Of a DNA stretch of 64,000 nucleotides, positions 51,204-63,962 are shown piece after piece. The notes below the pieces were generated by a model that had not been told where the DNA came from, did no database searches, and saw nothing but the letters and a program-made list of their open reading frames with translations. Each line of letters starts with the position of its first letter. Position 1 is the stretch's first letter. Both the position numbers and the translations under genes were made by a program. Source of the stretch: Brachypodius melanocephalos (Eukaryota > Chordata > Aves > Passeriformes > Pycnonotidae); the NCBI GenBank assembly GCA_013398615.1, contig VZSR01000479.1:1266676-1330675 (forward strand). Reading direction: 5' to 3'.

Positions 51204-54200
51204 CCCCCTCAGGGGCCAAGGCAGCCCCAGCTCTCCAGGGCAGGGCTGGCACTCTGTGCACTAATGTGACTCCACAGCCATAGGAAACCCAAGCCCATGC
51301 CATGATTTTGCATTTTTAGCTTCTTCATATGTTTTAATGAAACACAAACAGAATTATGGCCAGTGCAAATTATTTTTCTCAAGTGTGAAAGAAAAGAGAG
51401 GATGCCAGACTAATTTATTTGCTTTTGTTTGCATCTCCTTTTCCATGATTATCTTAACAAATGAGTTTACTAGCAGGAATGTTTGGTAAAATAATGAAGC
51501 AAATATTGTTAAATATTGTGATTATTCATAGCAGAACCTATAAGTCATGTTTCTCCAATTGGAAAAGAGAAATGTGTTGCACAACCTACATACCCATTCA
51601 AAAAGAGCTTGAATATTCGAAAAGCTCTGCTTATGAATGAATTACATAAAAAATTATGCATAGATATTATTCAGCAAACAGTTTGAACATATACATCAGA
51701 AAAACTAGTTTGTTTGGAAAACTTGCAAACACATAATGGAGCAAAGAAATTATTCATTATGAATTATTTGCACAGCATCTGTCTTACTTTCTCATGTTAA
51801 TTGCTTCTGCTAAACCACATTTTCACCCCCTCAGTATGTAAATTTAAATGATTTTGCATATTCTCTGAATATCCAGTAAATGCAAGTTTCATTACCTTAC
51901 TGCTTACATTTTTTTCTCTCTAATTGTACTGGCGTTTATATAATTTTAAAGTTTGACCTACCAGCTTCCTGTAGATTGCAACCTTTTCCTCTAGATTCTG
52001 ATTATTGCCTAAAAATAATAAAAAAAAAAAACAACCCACATATAAAAAAATTAAACCCATGCACATTTGTGAAAGATCTCATAAGGTATGTGTTAATTCC
52101 CATTCTATTTATAAAAGCTAGGGCTTGTTTTTAATCACAACTCTTTAAATGTAATTATTATAAATCTAGGACATGACCCACAGTTGATTGGAATTAACAG
52201 AGAGAATTTTACTGATTTCTCAGAGCCTGGAGCAGACCTTCTCCTACAGGAACTGGGTGATGGATCACCATATCCTTTTGTGCTTCCTAAGAGATCCTGC
52301 TCTTGTGTAGAATTGCTCATTCTACAAATACAAGCTTATACATCAGGCAGTAAAATATTGTCAGTTAAAAAATTTGATCTCCTCGTAAAAATATCTCTCT
52401 TTTTTTCCCTTGAATTTTGTGAAATTTTAATTCTTAGACCAGTTACTCATGTTGTCTCTCTAAGAAACACCATGAGAAGGAAATGTGCACATGGTTCCTG
52501 TCTTTTCTTTGCCATCACTTCTTACCTCCAGCAGAAATAAGTGTCTCATCCAAAGCTGTCTGGTCTCTAGAAAATTAATGCGAGTTTAACCCTTCAGGGC
52601 TGCTAAGAGAAACAATCCCCTGGCAAAATCTGCCCCTCTGGGTCACCGAGAATGGGCCAGCCAAGGGAAACCTCAGGATTGTCCCTCCTTTATCAGTACG
52701 CACTTTGTGCTGATAAGACCTGCAGAAAGCACTCAGAAAGTGTCAGCGCTGTGCTTAGAGGCCAAACTCTTTGTAAAGTACAAATACACACATTTCTGAT
52801 GGCATAAAACCTTCTGTTTAGGATTCCACCCTCAGTATGCCACAAAACACACACCCCCTGAAATTATTCTTTGCTTGTATTTTATACTGAGGGTACAAAA
52901 CACTGTGGTAACATGGGTAGAACTAAATATCCTTATTCATTTATTTGCTGTGGGCAGAAACCTGGCTGAATGCTTACAGGAAGTGTTTTGCAACAGCCAT
53001 TAGTCCTTGGCCAAGGCACAGGAAGCAGATATTACTGCCTGCTACTGAAAACTCAAGTTTTCTGCAATCCCAGTGGATTACAACAGGGGAAAAGAAATTG
53101 GGATATAGTGTTATGATACAATATTTTTGCATCCGTATGAAATTTCACTAACCTGTGCTCTACAGGTATTTGTGGGTCATGACAGAATTCCTGCCATGAG
53201 AAGTTCTCAGTGTACCACAAAGACCTCAGCAGTGCTTTCTGCTGCTGATCCAGCCACCCTTGGTGCTGTAATGCACCAGGCCTGGCTTTCAGATCACAGC
53301 TGAAATGAGCAGCACCAATAAAATTTTGGGCTTAGTCTTCAGCAACTCTTTTTTTTTGTAATATACCTTTAGGCTACTGAACACATCTATAGGTTTCTCC
53401 TCAGGACAGGATGTGTTGTCCTGTATGCTTCAGCAGTTCAGTGAACTGAACTGATTCAAATGAGCCTTGAAATGTTAAATACAACTTGTGATTATCAAAT
53501 GCTCTCATATCAAATAATTTTCTTCCCGTGGATCCTAGGGAGATGAAGGACTCATGCAGTGACTGAAATGCCCACTACTTACATCACATATCTCAGCACT
53601 GGCTGTATCATTATCTGCTCACTGGAGGAATGGCTGGAAAATACAACTACAGCGCTTGTGGCTTTATTTGTAAATCAAGCATTAGAAGCATCTATCAGGT
53701 CCATATGCCAACAAGTGAATGTGAAAGGTTGAGTAGCAGTGTCACAGTGTGACCAAAGCCTTCATGTACAAACTTGAGGTGATGTTTCTTTTGGAATTGG
53801 TGTAGAAATTAATTTTTGGGTAAGAGAGCAAACTAAATGCAGTATGACTGCACTTCAAATTTTCCTTCTGTCTGCTTATCTCAAAGCCCAAAGTTGTCTC
53901 TTTATTGTTTTCCTGGTTTTCATGTCTTGCAGCAGTGTCTGTTTACAGCTTCTTCACCTTCCTTTCCTTCTCAACTGAATTAAGATGAAGTCTGGTTTGA
54001 ATCATCCAAAATGCCTCCACCCAAACCACTCCTGTGTCTTCAGAATTGAAGGGTGGGAACTATCCAGACATTTTCTGTTTCTTTTCCCCCTCTTTGCTTT
54101 GCAGATGCAGAGGAGACACTCAGAGAAGGGTGCCCATTCCCCATGACCTCTGGGGCTGCTCTGTTTTCAGTGCAGCCCCTGGGTCCTTGTGCAGAACTGA

Positions 54201-56699
54201 GGCTGAGCTGGGGCTCCTGCCCTAATTCTGGCACCTTCTTACTGACACACATTTCTGTGCTATAATTAACCTAATTATCATATCATAAAGCAGCAGTACC
54301 GTTTCAGTCTATGCTCTTCATGGTAGCCTTATGAAAACCAAATATTTTGAAAGGTAATTAGTAAGTAACTCAGTGTGGAAACTGGGAGGTTGTGTTTTCC
54401 AGGAGTGGCACTCTCATTGTAAATGCAGTCACACAGAGGATCAAATGCTTCTGGAGATGCTGTTTGAAAAACTCTGAGAATGGCAATAGAGTATAAGTGG
54501 GCAGACCTCAGTGTTGCCAACAATTAAAATAATATATTAGCATATAGAAAATAACCTTTTCTAAATCACGTTTATTTAAGGCTCCCAGTTTCAGGAGAAA
54601 ATGTGGAGTCTTGGTACAGCTATGGAACAACTGTTAACAGCATAATGACAGTCACAGCATACAGAAATGAGTGGGGAGTACTTTCATGGAAAGCATATTG
54701 TCATTTTCCTTGCATTGAAAGTCAAAGGCAATTAAAACATAATTTAATTAGAGAATATCTTATCAGCTGTAAAAAGTAAAATTGATTGATATGCAGTGTA
54801 GGGATAACTTGGCTGCTGCTATTTGTAAAGTGATGCTGAGGCTGACAAATTAGTCACTTGGTTTTTTATTTGATAATTTCATGTATTTTTATATTTTCTT
54901 TCACCACTGAAAGCATTTAATTAGCTAATGTTTGATTGCTCATTGTTTGGAAAAGGAAAATATTACAACTGTATTGTGATTTGAAGAGTTGTTGGCCTTG
55001 AGATTAAGCATCTTGCATGACTACATCCTGCTCTCTCATTACTAAAAATATGTATCTGATAATAGGATTTTTCCTCTGATTATTTTTGTCTGTGTTACCA
55101 TCCAATAAGATGTTTTAGTCTCCAGCCTAAACATCACATGAAGCTGGAAGCAGGTCAGCATAGCTCAGAGCAGCTCCAAACCAGTGAGCAATCTCCTCAC
55201 TTGGAAGAATCCCTATCACTCACCTTAGGGCTGAATTTGGCCATGCAAGAGGAGCCAATCAGGAGGGATGAACACTGACAAACCAGCAAATCTATTTATT
55301 TCTATTTTTAAAAAGCCACAAAACAAAAGGGATAGCCAATTTATTTATTTTTTCTTAAAACATCCCTCTTACATTCCTTAAACCAGAAATTTGTTCTCGG
55401 TCATTTCTTCATTAAAGATTTGCAGGGTGGTTTGAGTTAATAAATATGAACAAAATATCCAGATGTCTCTTCTTTTTTGTTAATATTATTCTTTAGAAGA
55501 GGGAGAATTGATGACATGGCTTCATGTTTTTTTGGCTATTTCTAATATTTCTGTTCTGCTAAGAAAATATAAGCAGACTAATGTCCATGTGCATTCCAAA
55601 TTAATGCATTACTTCCCTCAGAATAAGCAATTCTACAAGAAAATCCTAGGACACTTTCAAAGGACTGGTAAATAAATCCATTAAATAAATAATTTAAATT
55701 AAAATGGTCTTCAACACTTGACTAAAACCAGATGCCAGTGCTTTAGGAGTAGAACTCCTGAACTTTGTAATGCCTCTGTCCATAAAACTTCTACTGCATT
55801 TGTAGAGAGTAACTGGGAAAAGTAAGAGATTAATCTTTGCTTGACTAAAATAATATGTTTAAGGTGGATTTTTGGGTTTGTTTGTGTGGGGTTTTTTTGT
55901 TTGTTGGTTTGCTTTGGTTTATTTGTTTTGGTTTGGTTTTTTTTTTTGTTAAGGTTTCAGGTCAGTTTGTTGAGGGTTTTTTTTTTGTTTTGTTTTGTTT
56001 TTTTTTTTTCCTCAGATACAAATCCATTCTTCTTGGGTCAACCAAAATCTTTTTGGTATCTGGTGGCAGCTGTGGCTTTTCCCTGCCAGGAAAATCTTTA
56101 TAGAGGCTTTTATTCCTGTGAAGCTCAGTTTTCTATATGGGCTAACTTCTTTCAAAGTGGAGACCCATAACAATTGAATATGATTAATAAGGTAATTTCT
56201 GCTGTGCTCAAGGAAAGGATATCAGTGCACATGTACACCTTTTTATACTAGAATCAATTTCAGAGGATAGTTTTTCATATTAAATAGGTTATGAATAAGA
56301 ATGGTCTCATTTAGATGCAAGAAAATATACAGAATTCTGTATAAATATTCTAACAGTATGAGAAGGGAAAATAATTTGAAGAAGTAACACATTAGGTCTG
56401 CCTTCACAATGATACATTTAATTAAAGAAGATAACTAAATCAATTAGTTGCTTCTCAGATTGTTGGAGACAACTGCTGTCAGGTATATCAGGTGTTATAT
56501 ATATATGTATAAAAGATATATAATATATAGCATAATAATGAAATTGCTTCTATGTGAACTGGTGTTTAGGAGCTGGTTGAAAAAGATTATTTCATTTGAA
56601 AAAATCACACAAAAAGCTGTAAGAAACCAGCACCGTGTTACTGGAGACTCATAAGTACATTGCTAGAGATGGATATTAACTACACACTCTATTGTATTT
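51204..56699. other. AT-rich non-coding stretch, no gene recognised
   Basis: No coding exon is certain. An acceptor-like polypyrimidine tract ends at about 54103, before a 54-codon open stretch (see findings). The segments 51400-51900 and 54700-55090 are AT-rich, not simple repeats, and full of TAATTA- and ATTTGCA-like words typical of developmental enhancers; this is inference. The G/T-rich tract at 55862-56010 gives false frames rich in F, V and L. Confidence 0.5.
55862..56010 (-). repeat. G/T-rich low-complexity tract, about 150 bp
   Basis: The + strand is almost purely G and T (ggtttgtttgtgtgggg-type words, then long T runs), so the - strand is A/C-rich like the 48378-48534 tract. The predicted peptides at 55841-56170 are composition artefacts. 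Confidence 0.85.
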
Positions 56700-56790
56700 G
56701 AAGATGTCCCTGCTCAGGGCAGGAGGTTGGCCTAGGTGACCTTTAAAGGTCTCTTTCCACCCAAACTATGTGATGATTCTATGATTCTCT
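56700..56790 (+). mobile_element. CR1 LINE 3' tail, avian type
   Basis: About 90 bp of CR1 3' end remains. It reads cagggcaggaggttggcc (about 56716), then 'taggtgacctttaaaggtct' (about 56734), and ends in the family's octamer-type tail gattctatgattct (about 56773-56786). It is strongly 5' truncated and relatively little diverged. Confidence 0.92.
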
Positions 56791-58111
56791 GAACTGTTAC
56801 TGCAGATTAATTTAAAAGTTTCTGAACAAAACCATCGAAAAAGCCTTTAGCTGCATCCAAAAGGGATGTTTCATAAAAAGTCATGCAGTTACTAGGTCAA
56901 AACATTAAAGAAATAAACCAGGAATTTGTTATTTCACCAATTAAAAATAATCAGCAAGCCATAGTTACATAGCCTAATAAAATATCTCTCGTTTTTGCTG
57001 CTCATTATAAACATCTCTGTACTTCACACACTTTTTACCTTGAATTTATTAAAAATACGTGAAAGCAGTAGGTTTGCCAAAAAGGCACGATCACCTTTAA
57101 ATTAGTAACAAAACAACTTCTCAGAAGTGATGGCAGGCACGGGCAGTGCTCACAAACTGTTAGCTCCCCTCCAATTAATTTTACACGATGCTTAAAGCTC
57201 TCATGCTCCTCTGTGGAGATAAAACCTCCCCCACCTGTGCGTGAAGGTGCCTCCTTTTCCTTATTGCTGCTGGAAATATTGCACTACTGTTGAGTGAGGG
57301 TGTCAAGGATTCAGAAAAAAGGCCAGTTTGTGGGATTAATTTTATGCTTTCAGTGTATTTCGTGCAACTGGGGCTGGGTTCTGCATCCACAAGGAGCCTC
57401 CCCAGAGGTGCTCACACAGCTGAGGTGTCTGCAGGAACACAAACTGGACTGTGAGGAAGAGAGGAAGGCTCCTAATTTCAAAGATCCAGCTGTATTTTTG
57501 AGTCTTCATTACCTTTACAGAGAGTAAAGAGCAGCTCTGAGCCAGCCAGCAAGACAAAAGCCTCCTCTCTTCAGTTACAAGGAGATCTCTAAGAGGGATA
57601 TCTGCTCTTTGCTTTATTATTTTGTGGTGTTTTTTTGTTTTGCTTTGTTTTTTAAATGAGGAAGATAAGGAATTCCTTAAGGAACATATTACAGGAATAA
57701 AATTTACTGAAATAGTTTAACTTTATATATTGATGATCAAAAATATTTTTGTTTGACCTAAAATTTCCTCTGGGGGAACAAAAAAAACCCAAAAAGAAGA
57801 ATATGTGATGTGAAGGCATTTCTCCTAAATACGTATTAAAGAAGAGTTCACTCCAGACAAACAATAAATTCTGGGAATGCAATTCTCTAACAGCCTGAAG
57901 GAGATGGCTGTTTTAAACAAAACAGAGTGATTTAATGAGCCAGTGCTCATCTGGGAGGCTGAAGAATGCTGGCAATGTCCACCTCAGTAGCAACAACCAC
58001 ACAGTCCAAATCTGTGATTGCCCAAATCTCCCTTTCCTGTTTAAAAATCATTCTCAAATCATCTGATGCCAGCAAGACCCTGTCAGATGTTGTTATGAAT
58101 TACATAAGATT

Positions 58112-58164
58112 AAAAAAAAAAACCCAAAAAACCCAAAAAAACCCAAAAAAACAAACCCAAAAAC
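58112..58164 (+). repeat. (A5-7 CCC)n tract
   Basis: Poly-A blocks of about 5-11 bases are separated by CCC several times. It is the most regular of the AAAACCC-type tracts in the window and could be a decayed poly-A tail or a simple repeat. Confidence 0.85.
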
Positions 58165-58629
58165 TTGGAAGGAAAACTCTGCATGGTGACAGAATGTGTT
58201 TCAAGTACATAATGTTTCTTTTGAAAATTGCGGAACCATTGGATTTTTACTAATGCGACCAATTTCTTTAAAAGTGGTTAATACTTCCTAAAGGAAAGGT
58301 AAACTAGGGCAGGCAAGAATATATTTTGATGGATATTTCACTCAGAGGAATCCCAAAGCCTGGCACAAACACTGCTGATCATGGCCTGCTGTAGACTGGA
58401 GGATAATCACTGCTGCTCAAAGGAACTTGGTCCCATGTTCCCAATGGCAGGTTTCTAATAGAGTACAAGAAATCCTCAAAAGTTCTTTTAGGTGAGGGCA
58501 GACCTGACTAAAATGGTAATGGATTTTTGGCCAAGAAACTCAATATAAAGGCAAATAGAGGAGAGCTGTGTTAGTCAAACATGAGTTATTGGGCTGAGAA
58601 CAGAGTAAATGGATGAAATGACAGGATAT

Positions 58630-58700
58630 GCTGCAGAGAAGGTCAGGTTACACAGTGTAATGATCCCCTTTGGCCCTCAGCAGGTGATTCTGTGAAACCC
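58630..58700 (+). mobile_element. Possible ancient CR1/L3-like LINE 3' end
   Basis: The words 'atgatcccctttggccctca' (about 58660) and 'gtgattctgtgaaacc' (about 58684) resemble the 3' terminus of old CR1/L3-type elements, which end in a 'ggtcccttctggcct...attctatgaa' pattern. The match is short and diverged, so this is a weak call. Confidence 0.4.
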
Positions 58701-61700
58701 TGCTCCTGCTGCAGCTCTCTAATTCCTGTACCACTATGGATTTATTTGTAAGAGACCATACACAGTAATGATACCTGTGCATGGTAGCATTTGGCCATGA
58801 ATGATGTCAGTAAAAACCTGTTTAAATAGAGTTATGACTTGCATGTTTTTAATTTCAAGGCCTAAGGAGGAGAACAGGCATATTAATTTCCTAATGGCAA
58901 AGCATAAAGTTCATTTTTGTTCACTATTCCCCACCATTGTTATTACCAGTGCAGCTTCTCTGTAGCAATAAAAGAGCTGGAACAGAAAAGTCCCAGGAGC
59001 TGTAACTGGAACATCAAAAATCTGAGTTTTTTCAGAGACCTGGAGCAGGCACTGTGCTGTGTGCTGACATTCACATCACTGCTCTCACTAAGGAGGGGCT
59101 GCTGATGTCACTGGGAATTTCCATCAGGAGAAGCCCATTAATGTGTTGACTCGTGATGATTTACAGATGATCTCCATGCAAGTCAAATTTTTACAGAGAA
59201 ATCCAGCGGTGCCATAAAGTAAAACCCCAGTTCAGAGCTCGCCTATTTCTGATTCTGATTCCTGGCTCTGTAAAATGGACATTTATTGTGTATTTCAGAA
59301 AATGATGGAGTTGGCTTTTTGCTTTCAAGCAACATTAAGAAAAAATGAAAACTAGTAAATTACAGTGTAAATATCCTGAAGACCTAACTATAAAGTATTG
59401 CAGAGCCTACTGTTCCACACAGGTGCATTTTATTTCATATGAACATTACAAAATGGGTGTTTAAACAAATCTGTGTCATACAAACTTTTAATATCAAATA
59501 TTAATTACTGATAGCACAATACAACTTAAAATGCATCTAAATATCCAGAAGGGAAAATCTTGCATTTATATTACGTATATCCTTCTGCTCTTACTAATAT
59601 TTTGGGTGTTGAGTTTTGCCAGCTTTTCATCATTATCCAGTTTTCAAAATAAAATCCTGAAGGATACCTGAAGCTGTCCACCAGTATACAATAGTTATTA
59701 GTATGACATTTCCTACTTTCTTCTATAGTTAAACATAGTATTTGGGGGGAAAAAAACCCTTCAAATATATACCAGAAAACATACCAGCCCCTCAGTAAAA
59801 TAAAGTCAGGAAAACTGCTTTTACTTTCTAAAGACTTATGGTGTCCTATAACAAATATCCATGTTCAATTGTATTAATATCATTATTTGAGCCAGAAATA
59901 TTGCTTTAGCAGGCAATCTGTCCAATAACATTTGCAAACATACCATAAAGGGAATTTTGGTTAAAAGAAAGTGTTTGTTGTACATGTTTTATTGCTACTC
60001 TATCAGTTTCTGGTTTGTTATTATTAAAAAGGTATTTGCTTTGCTTGGTCTTCACCTATTTGCTATTCATTAGTCAATAACAAATTGGAGTCATGTGACA
60101 ATGTCAAAGCTGGCTGACAGGATAAATAAAGGTATATAAATGACCACTGAGGCATCAATTGTAAATGACTATCAAACAGAAATACACAGTTAACATACGA
60201 ATATAGGTTACATTTGTGTCAAAATGCACCAAAAGGCTCACACAAGACTCAATGCACCCAAAACGTAGGAATTTTAGAAGTTTACCAATATGTTGCCCTA
60301 ACAAAAAGTACAATTTTAAAAATAGTCATTTTCTGTTGGCATATTCTCAATAACGCCATGTTACAGTAAAAACAACTCAAATATTCTAACATTTAGTAAA
60401 TGGACTAAGCAGAGTTTCCAAATGACTGGTCAACACCCTGTCATTCTGTTCACTTGGCATTTCCAAAGGGTTGCTCAGATATTTTATTCATATGTTGAAA
60501 GTGGCAACCATTTGACTGGATAAAATCCTACAGATTAAAGAAGGTACAGATTAGGCATTCACAGGTTTAGTTTCACAGTTTATTAAGTCATTACAATTAC
60601 ACTATCAATGAAAATAGGCAAGGTAAGGCTTGCTTCTGGAATAGGAGCTTCAGTTACACCAGCAAACGTTTGTTTAAGAAGTTGAGGAGTGTTCCAGAGG
60701 CTTTAGGGAAGTCCAGATAAATACCATTTTATATTTATGGGGAATTTATGGGAAGAGTCCCTCCCTTGTCCACTGATGTACTCAATCAGTCACCCTAGGA
60801 CAGAAGCTCAGGACAATTCTTCTGAACTTTATGAAGGGATAATTAATTTTGAATTCTGACATCTTACCATGCATTTCTGCCTCTCAGAAGGAAGAGCGTG
60901 GCAATTCCGGGAGAAAAGTAAGAAATCCCTCAGCCCCACTGAGCCCAGTGCCTGCACAGAGCCTGCCCTGCTCTCAGGCACAGTGTGCACTTCAGGGATG
61001 CTCACAAACCACCAGCTCTGCCCTCCGTGGGGTTCTGTATGTGCTGGAGGTTCCTAAAGCAAGAATCCTGGTCTTCATGTGGATTACGCTTTCCTCCACC
61101 ACGTTCAGCTGTGGCTGCAATACTTTGTGGCTGCAACATGTGAAAGCACAGGAGGATAACTAAAGGGGAAGGCAAAAATGAAAAGCATATCTGATACCCT
61201 GAGTCATCCTTTGCCAAGGGACTGCTGGCACATGGTGGCACTTGCTGGCCTCTGCAGGCTCTTTCTTCTTGAAGTCTAGCACCAGGAGGATTTTCATTGC
61301 AAGTTTTTCCAGGAATGTTATTCAGAGCAAGTAGATACTTCACTGAATTTCATATTAACAAGCTGTGATGTTAAATAAAGTACTGAAAATCTTAATCAAA
61401 GTTATGAGTATCAACAAGAAGCAAAGTAGCTGATAGATTAGCTGCTGAACAAAAGTTTTCTCTGATTAATTATATTATAGTGCACTAATTTAGTTTCCTC
61501 GATCTGTAACTTCAAATATCTATACTAATTAGTTGCCAACCTACAATATAATAAATGAGATAATGAAATAAAGATGTTTTAAATATCCATTTCTATTACA
61601 TGCACAATTTGAAGCATGTTAACAGACAAGATGAATTCTGATTATTTTTTCTTAAGGATATATTAGCATATCATTATGAACATGAATGCCAAATACTCAC

Positions 61701-62860
61701 TTTCTCACAAGAATAATGTTCAATTACTAAATCCACAGGAATTTGAAAATAAAGCAAAATACTGCACATTAGATGAAGGCTGGCATGGGTTAAGTTTACA
61801 GAGACATCACACCTTTCTTCATCACATTCTCACCTGCTCATGTGATGCACAGTTTTGCTTTGATGGAAAATTCCTTTGGGTCCTCTTGGTGTAAAGCTGT
61901 TGGTGCTCGCAGCAAAATTTGCAGAGGAAGTGGTGAACAGAGAATGTTTTCACTCGGTTGTTAAACCAGAGAAATAGCCACAGCATTTTTCACAGTTCAT
62001 GAAAGGGACCATCAATTTCTGTTAGCTTTGTTCAATTTGGGAACAAGTCATACAAGCTTATTTTATTCTATGAATTTGTTTTGGGGAAAAAAAAGAGTTC
62101 TTTTCTGAATTTGTTTTAGAAAACTGAGCCCTTAGGTTCCAAATTTAGACTGAAGGAATTGTAATATTCCCCATGGAAGCTGAAGAAACTCTTAGGGAGC
62201 CTTAGACCGAGGCAGTATTATTTATTTTCCTGAAAGCAGTGATGGCAGTAAAACCACAAGCAGTGTGGCTTGTTTTATATATCAACCTTGCATGTTTTCC
62301 TGTCAGCTTTGTAGTTTGTCATCCACAGCTTTGCCTCCAAATAGCATGAACTTAGAGGACAGCAAGCTGAAATGAAAGACTCACTGCCTCCTGTAGAGAA
62401 GAAACAAGGCCATCAACGAATAGCAGAATATCTGTTTATTCCACTTTATGTAGCCTAAATTGTGGAAAAATATTTCATTACTAGTAGAAACATGAGACAA
62501 CTCTGTTAATGGTAGTATAATTTGTTGTTACTATTTGGAGTGAATATGTGAGTAATCTAGCTCCTATAGCAGATGAAATCATAAAAGAAAATACTAAATG
62601 CAAAATCTGGTATACAAAAGCAAAGAATGAGCTGGAACAGCTGCAATAGCTTATTATAAATACTTGTCAGAATTGTTCAGCTCGAGCAGTGTGTGCCAGC
62701 TGGAGTGCAGTTGTTCTGAGAGGAAGGTGAGCTATCCTTCCTCTCCACGTGGAGAAACAACTCAGCTAAGGGAGCAGGAATGCAGAAAATGCCCCGGTGT
62801 TTCACTGCACTGTTTGACTGCGGGAAGGATTCTCTCAGACAGAACTTTCCACCTCTCCAG

Positions 62861-63141
62861 GCAGTGCTGCCAGAGCAGCTCCTGACCAGGCTGCAGCACA
62901 CAGGTGAGCTTCAGGCTCCTATCACTGCAATCCTATAAAGTCTATCAGTTGTTGGGATTGTTTTCTCTCCTACAGGTGTGAGCTGCAGAGGTGTGGGCAG
63001 TGCTACTGTCTGGGTACAACCTGAAGAATTTTCTCCTCATTCTGCCAGAGATTGAGCGGCTGGGGATTGTACCTGCCCTGAACATCTGCATTTGTGACGA
63101 GATACATCCCTTTACATCCCATTTACAACTTCCCCTGTCAG
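62861..63141 (+). other. Candidate pair of exons, gene unknown
   Basis: An acceptor-like acctctccag precedes 62861-62903, which ends in a strong donor CAG|GTGAGC. A 72-bp possible intron ends in a strong acceptor ttttctctcctacag at 62975. The next segment runs to a weaker donor CAG|GTTAGC at 63142. Using the second AG (62988), a frame stays open across both pieces with consistent phase: phase 1 at the junction and phase 1 at the end. It contains LPEQLLTRLQHT and VWAVLLSGYNLKNFLLILP. Using the first AG, no frame is open throughout. I recognise no family. A 72-bp intron is short but possible. This could be a real exon pair, a lncRNA, a pseudogene or chance. Confidence 0.25.
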
Positions 63142-63962
63142 GTTAGCATGGAGAACATTAGTTTGCAAGGTGATAAAGATTTATATCATGTGAATTGGAA
63201 AGAAGATACAAGCATCCACCAATGTTTAAAATAAGTGCAAAAGGGCTTTTTCATTAATTAAAACTGACATACACTGAGTTTATTAGTCTGAAGTTCTACA
63301 GCATGTCAGCATTACGTTAGAATCATTATAAATATGCTGGAAACACAGCATGAGGCCAAGTTCACACAGACTTGCAGTTATGCTGGTCAAACAGAACTAA
63401 TCAAACTGTTTTATTTGATGTTTGATCTAAAGCCCATGAGAGTCTGTCTATTGCATTCAGTGGGCATGGAGTTCAACCCTTGATGAAACACTACTTGATC
63501 CTTGTATAATTCCATTACTTATGTTACTTGCTGAATATATTATTTCTTAGATAATTCTTTACAAGTAACTACCAAAAGGTAGAACAGTTAAAAAACTCAG
63601 ACCACGTATTCTTGTGATTTTCCTTTCCAACACTTTCAAATCCTGTTTATTACTGCCTCCCTGCTTCCATAATTGGTGGGGAGAAAAGGGGTTTTTCAAT
63701 AACAAGAAACATTTAGATACCACTGAAAGGCTTCTGCATGCTCTTAGCTACAATGCACCACATCCCTTATGTTCATTTTAGAAAGGCCATTTTAGTCACT
63801 GGTGTTTAATTTAAATTAAATTAATATGGCTGCAGTGTGGCCATGTTTCACTGGGATTTGCAGGTACCCAACACAGCTGTCCATGTCAGCACAAAGGTGG
63901 CATATGCTCTTTTCACTACATTTGCTGATGTTTGGTCAGTTTGGTCATTGTCATCGCAGTCA
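63142..63962. other. AT-rich non-coding stretch, no gene recognised
   Basis: No open frame of note and no recognisable repeat until the right-edge CR1 begins. Confidence 0.6.

Larger units (their letters stand above)
56791..62660. other. AT-rich non-coding stretch, no gene recognised
   Basis: No recognised gene. It includes an A/C tract (58112-58164), a possible old CR1 tail (58630-58700) and a GC-richer patch at 60890-61260 open in both strands without recognisable protein. The segment 60030-60250 is AT-rich, non-repetitive and possibly conserved non-coding DNA (inference). Confidence 0.5.

Noticed and set aside
55841..56170. 109-codon frame that looks like a membrane protein (F/V/L/G-rich)
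   Set aside because: Produced by the G/T-rich low-complexity tract; no real membrane-protein pattern once that tract is removed.
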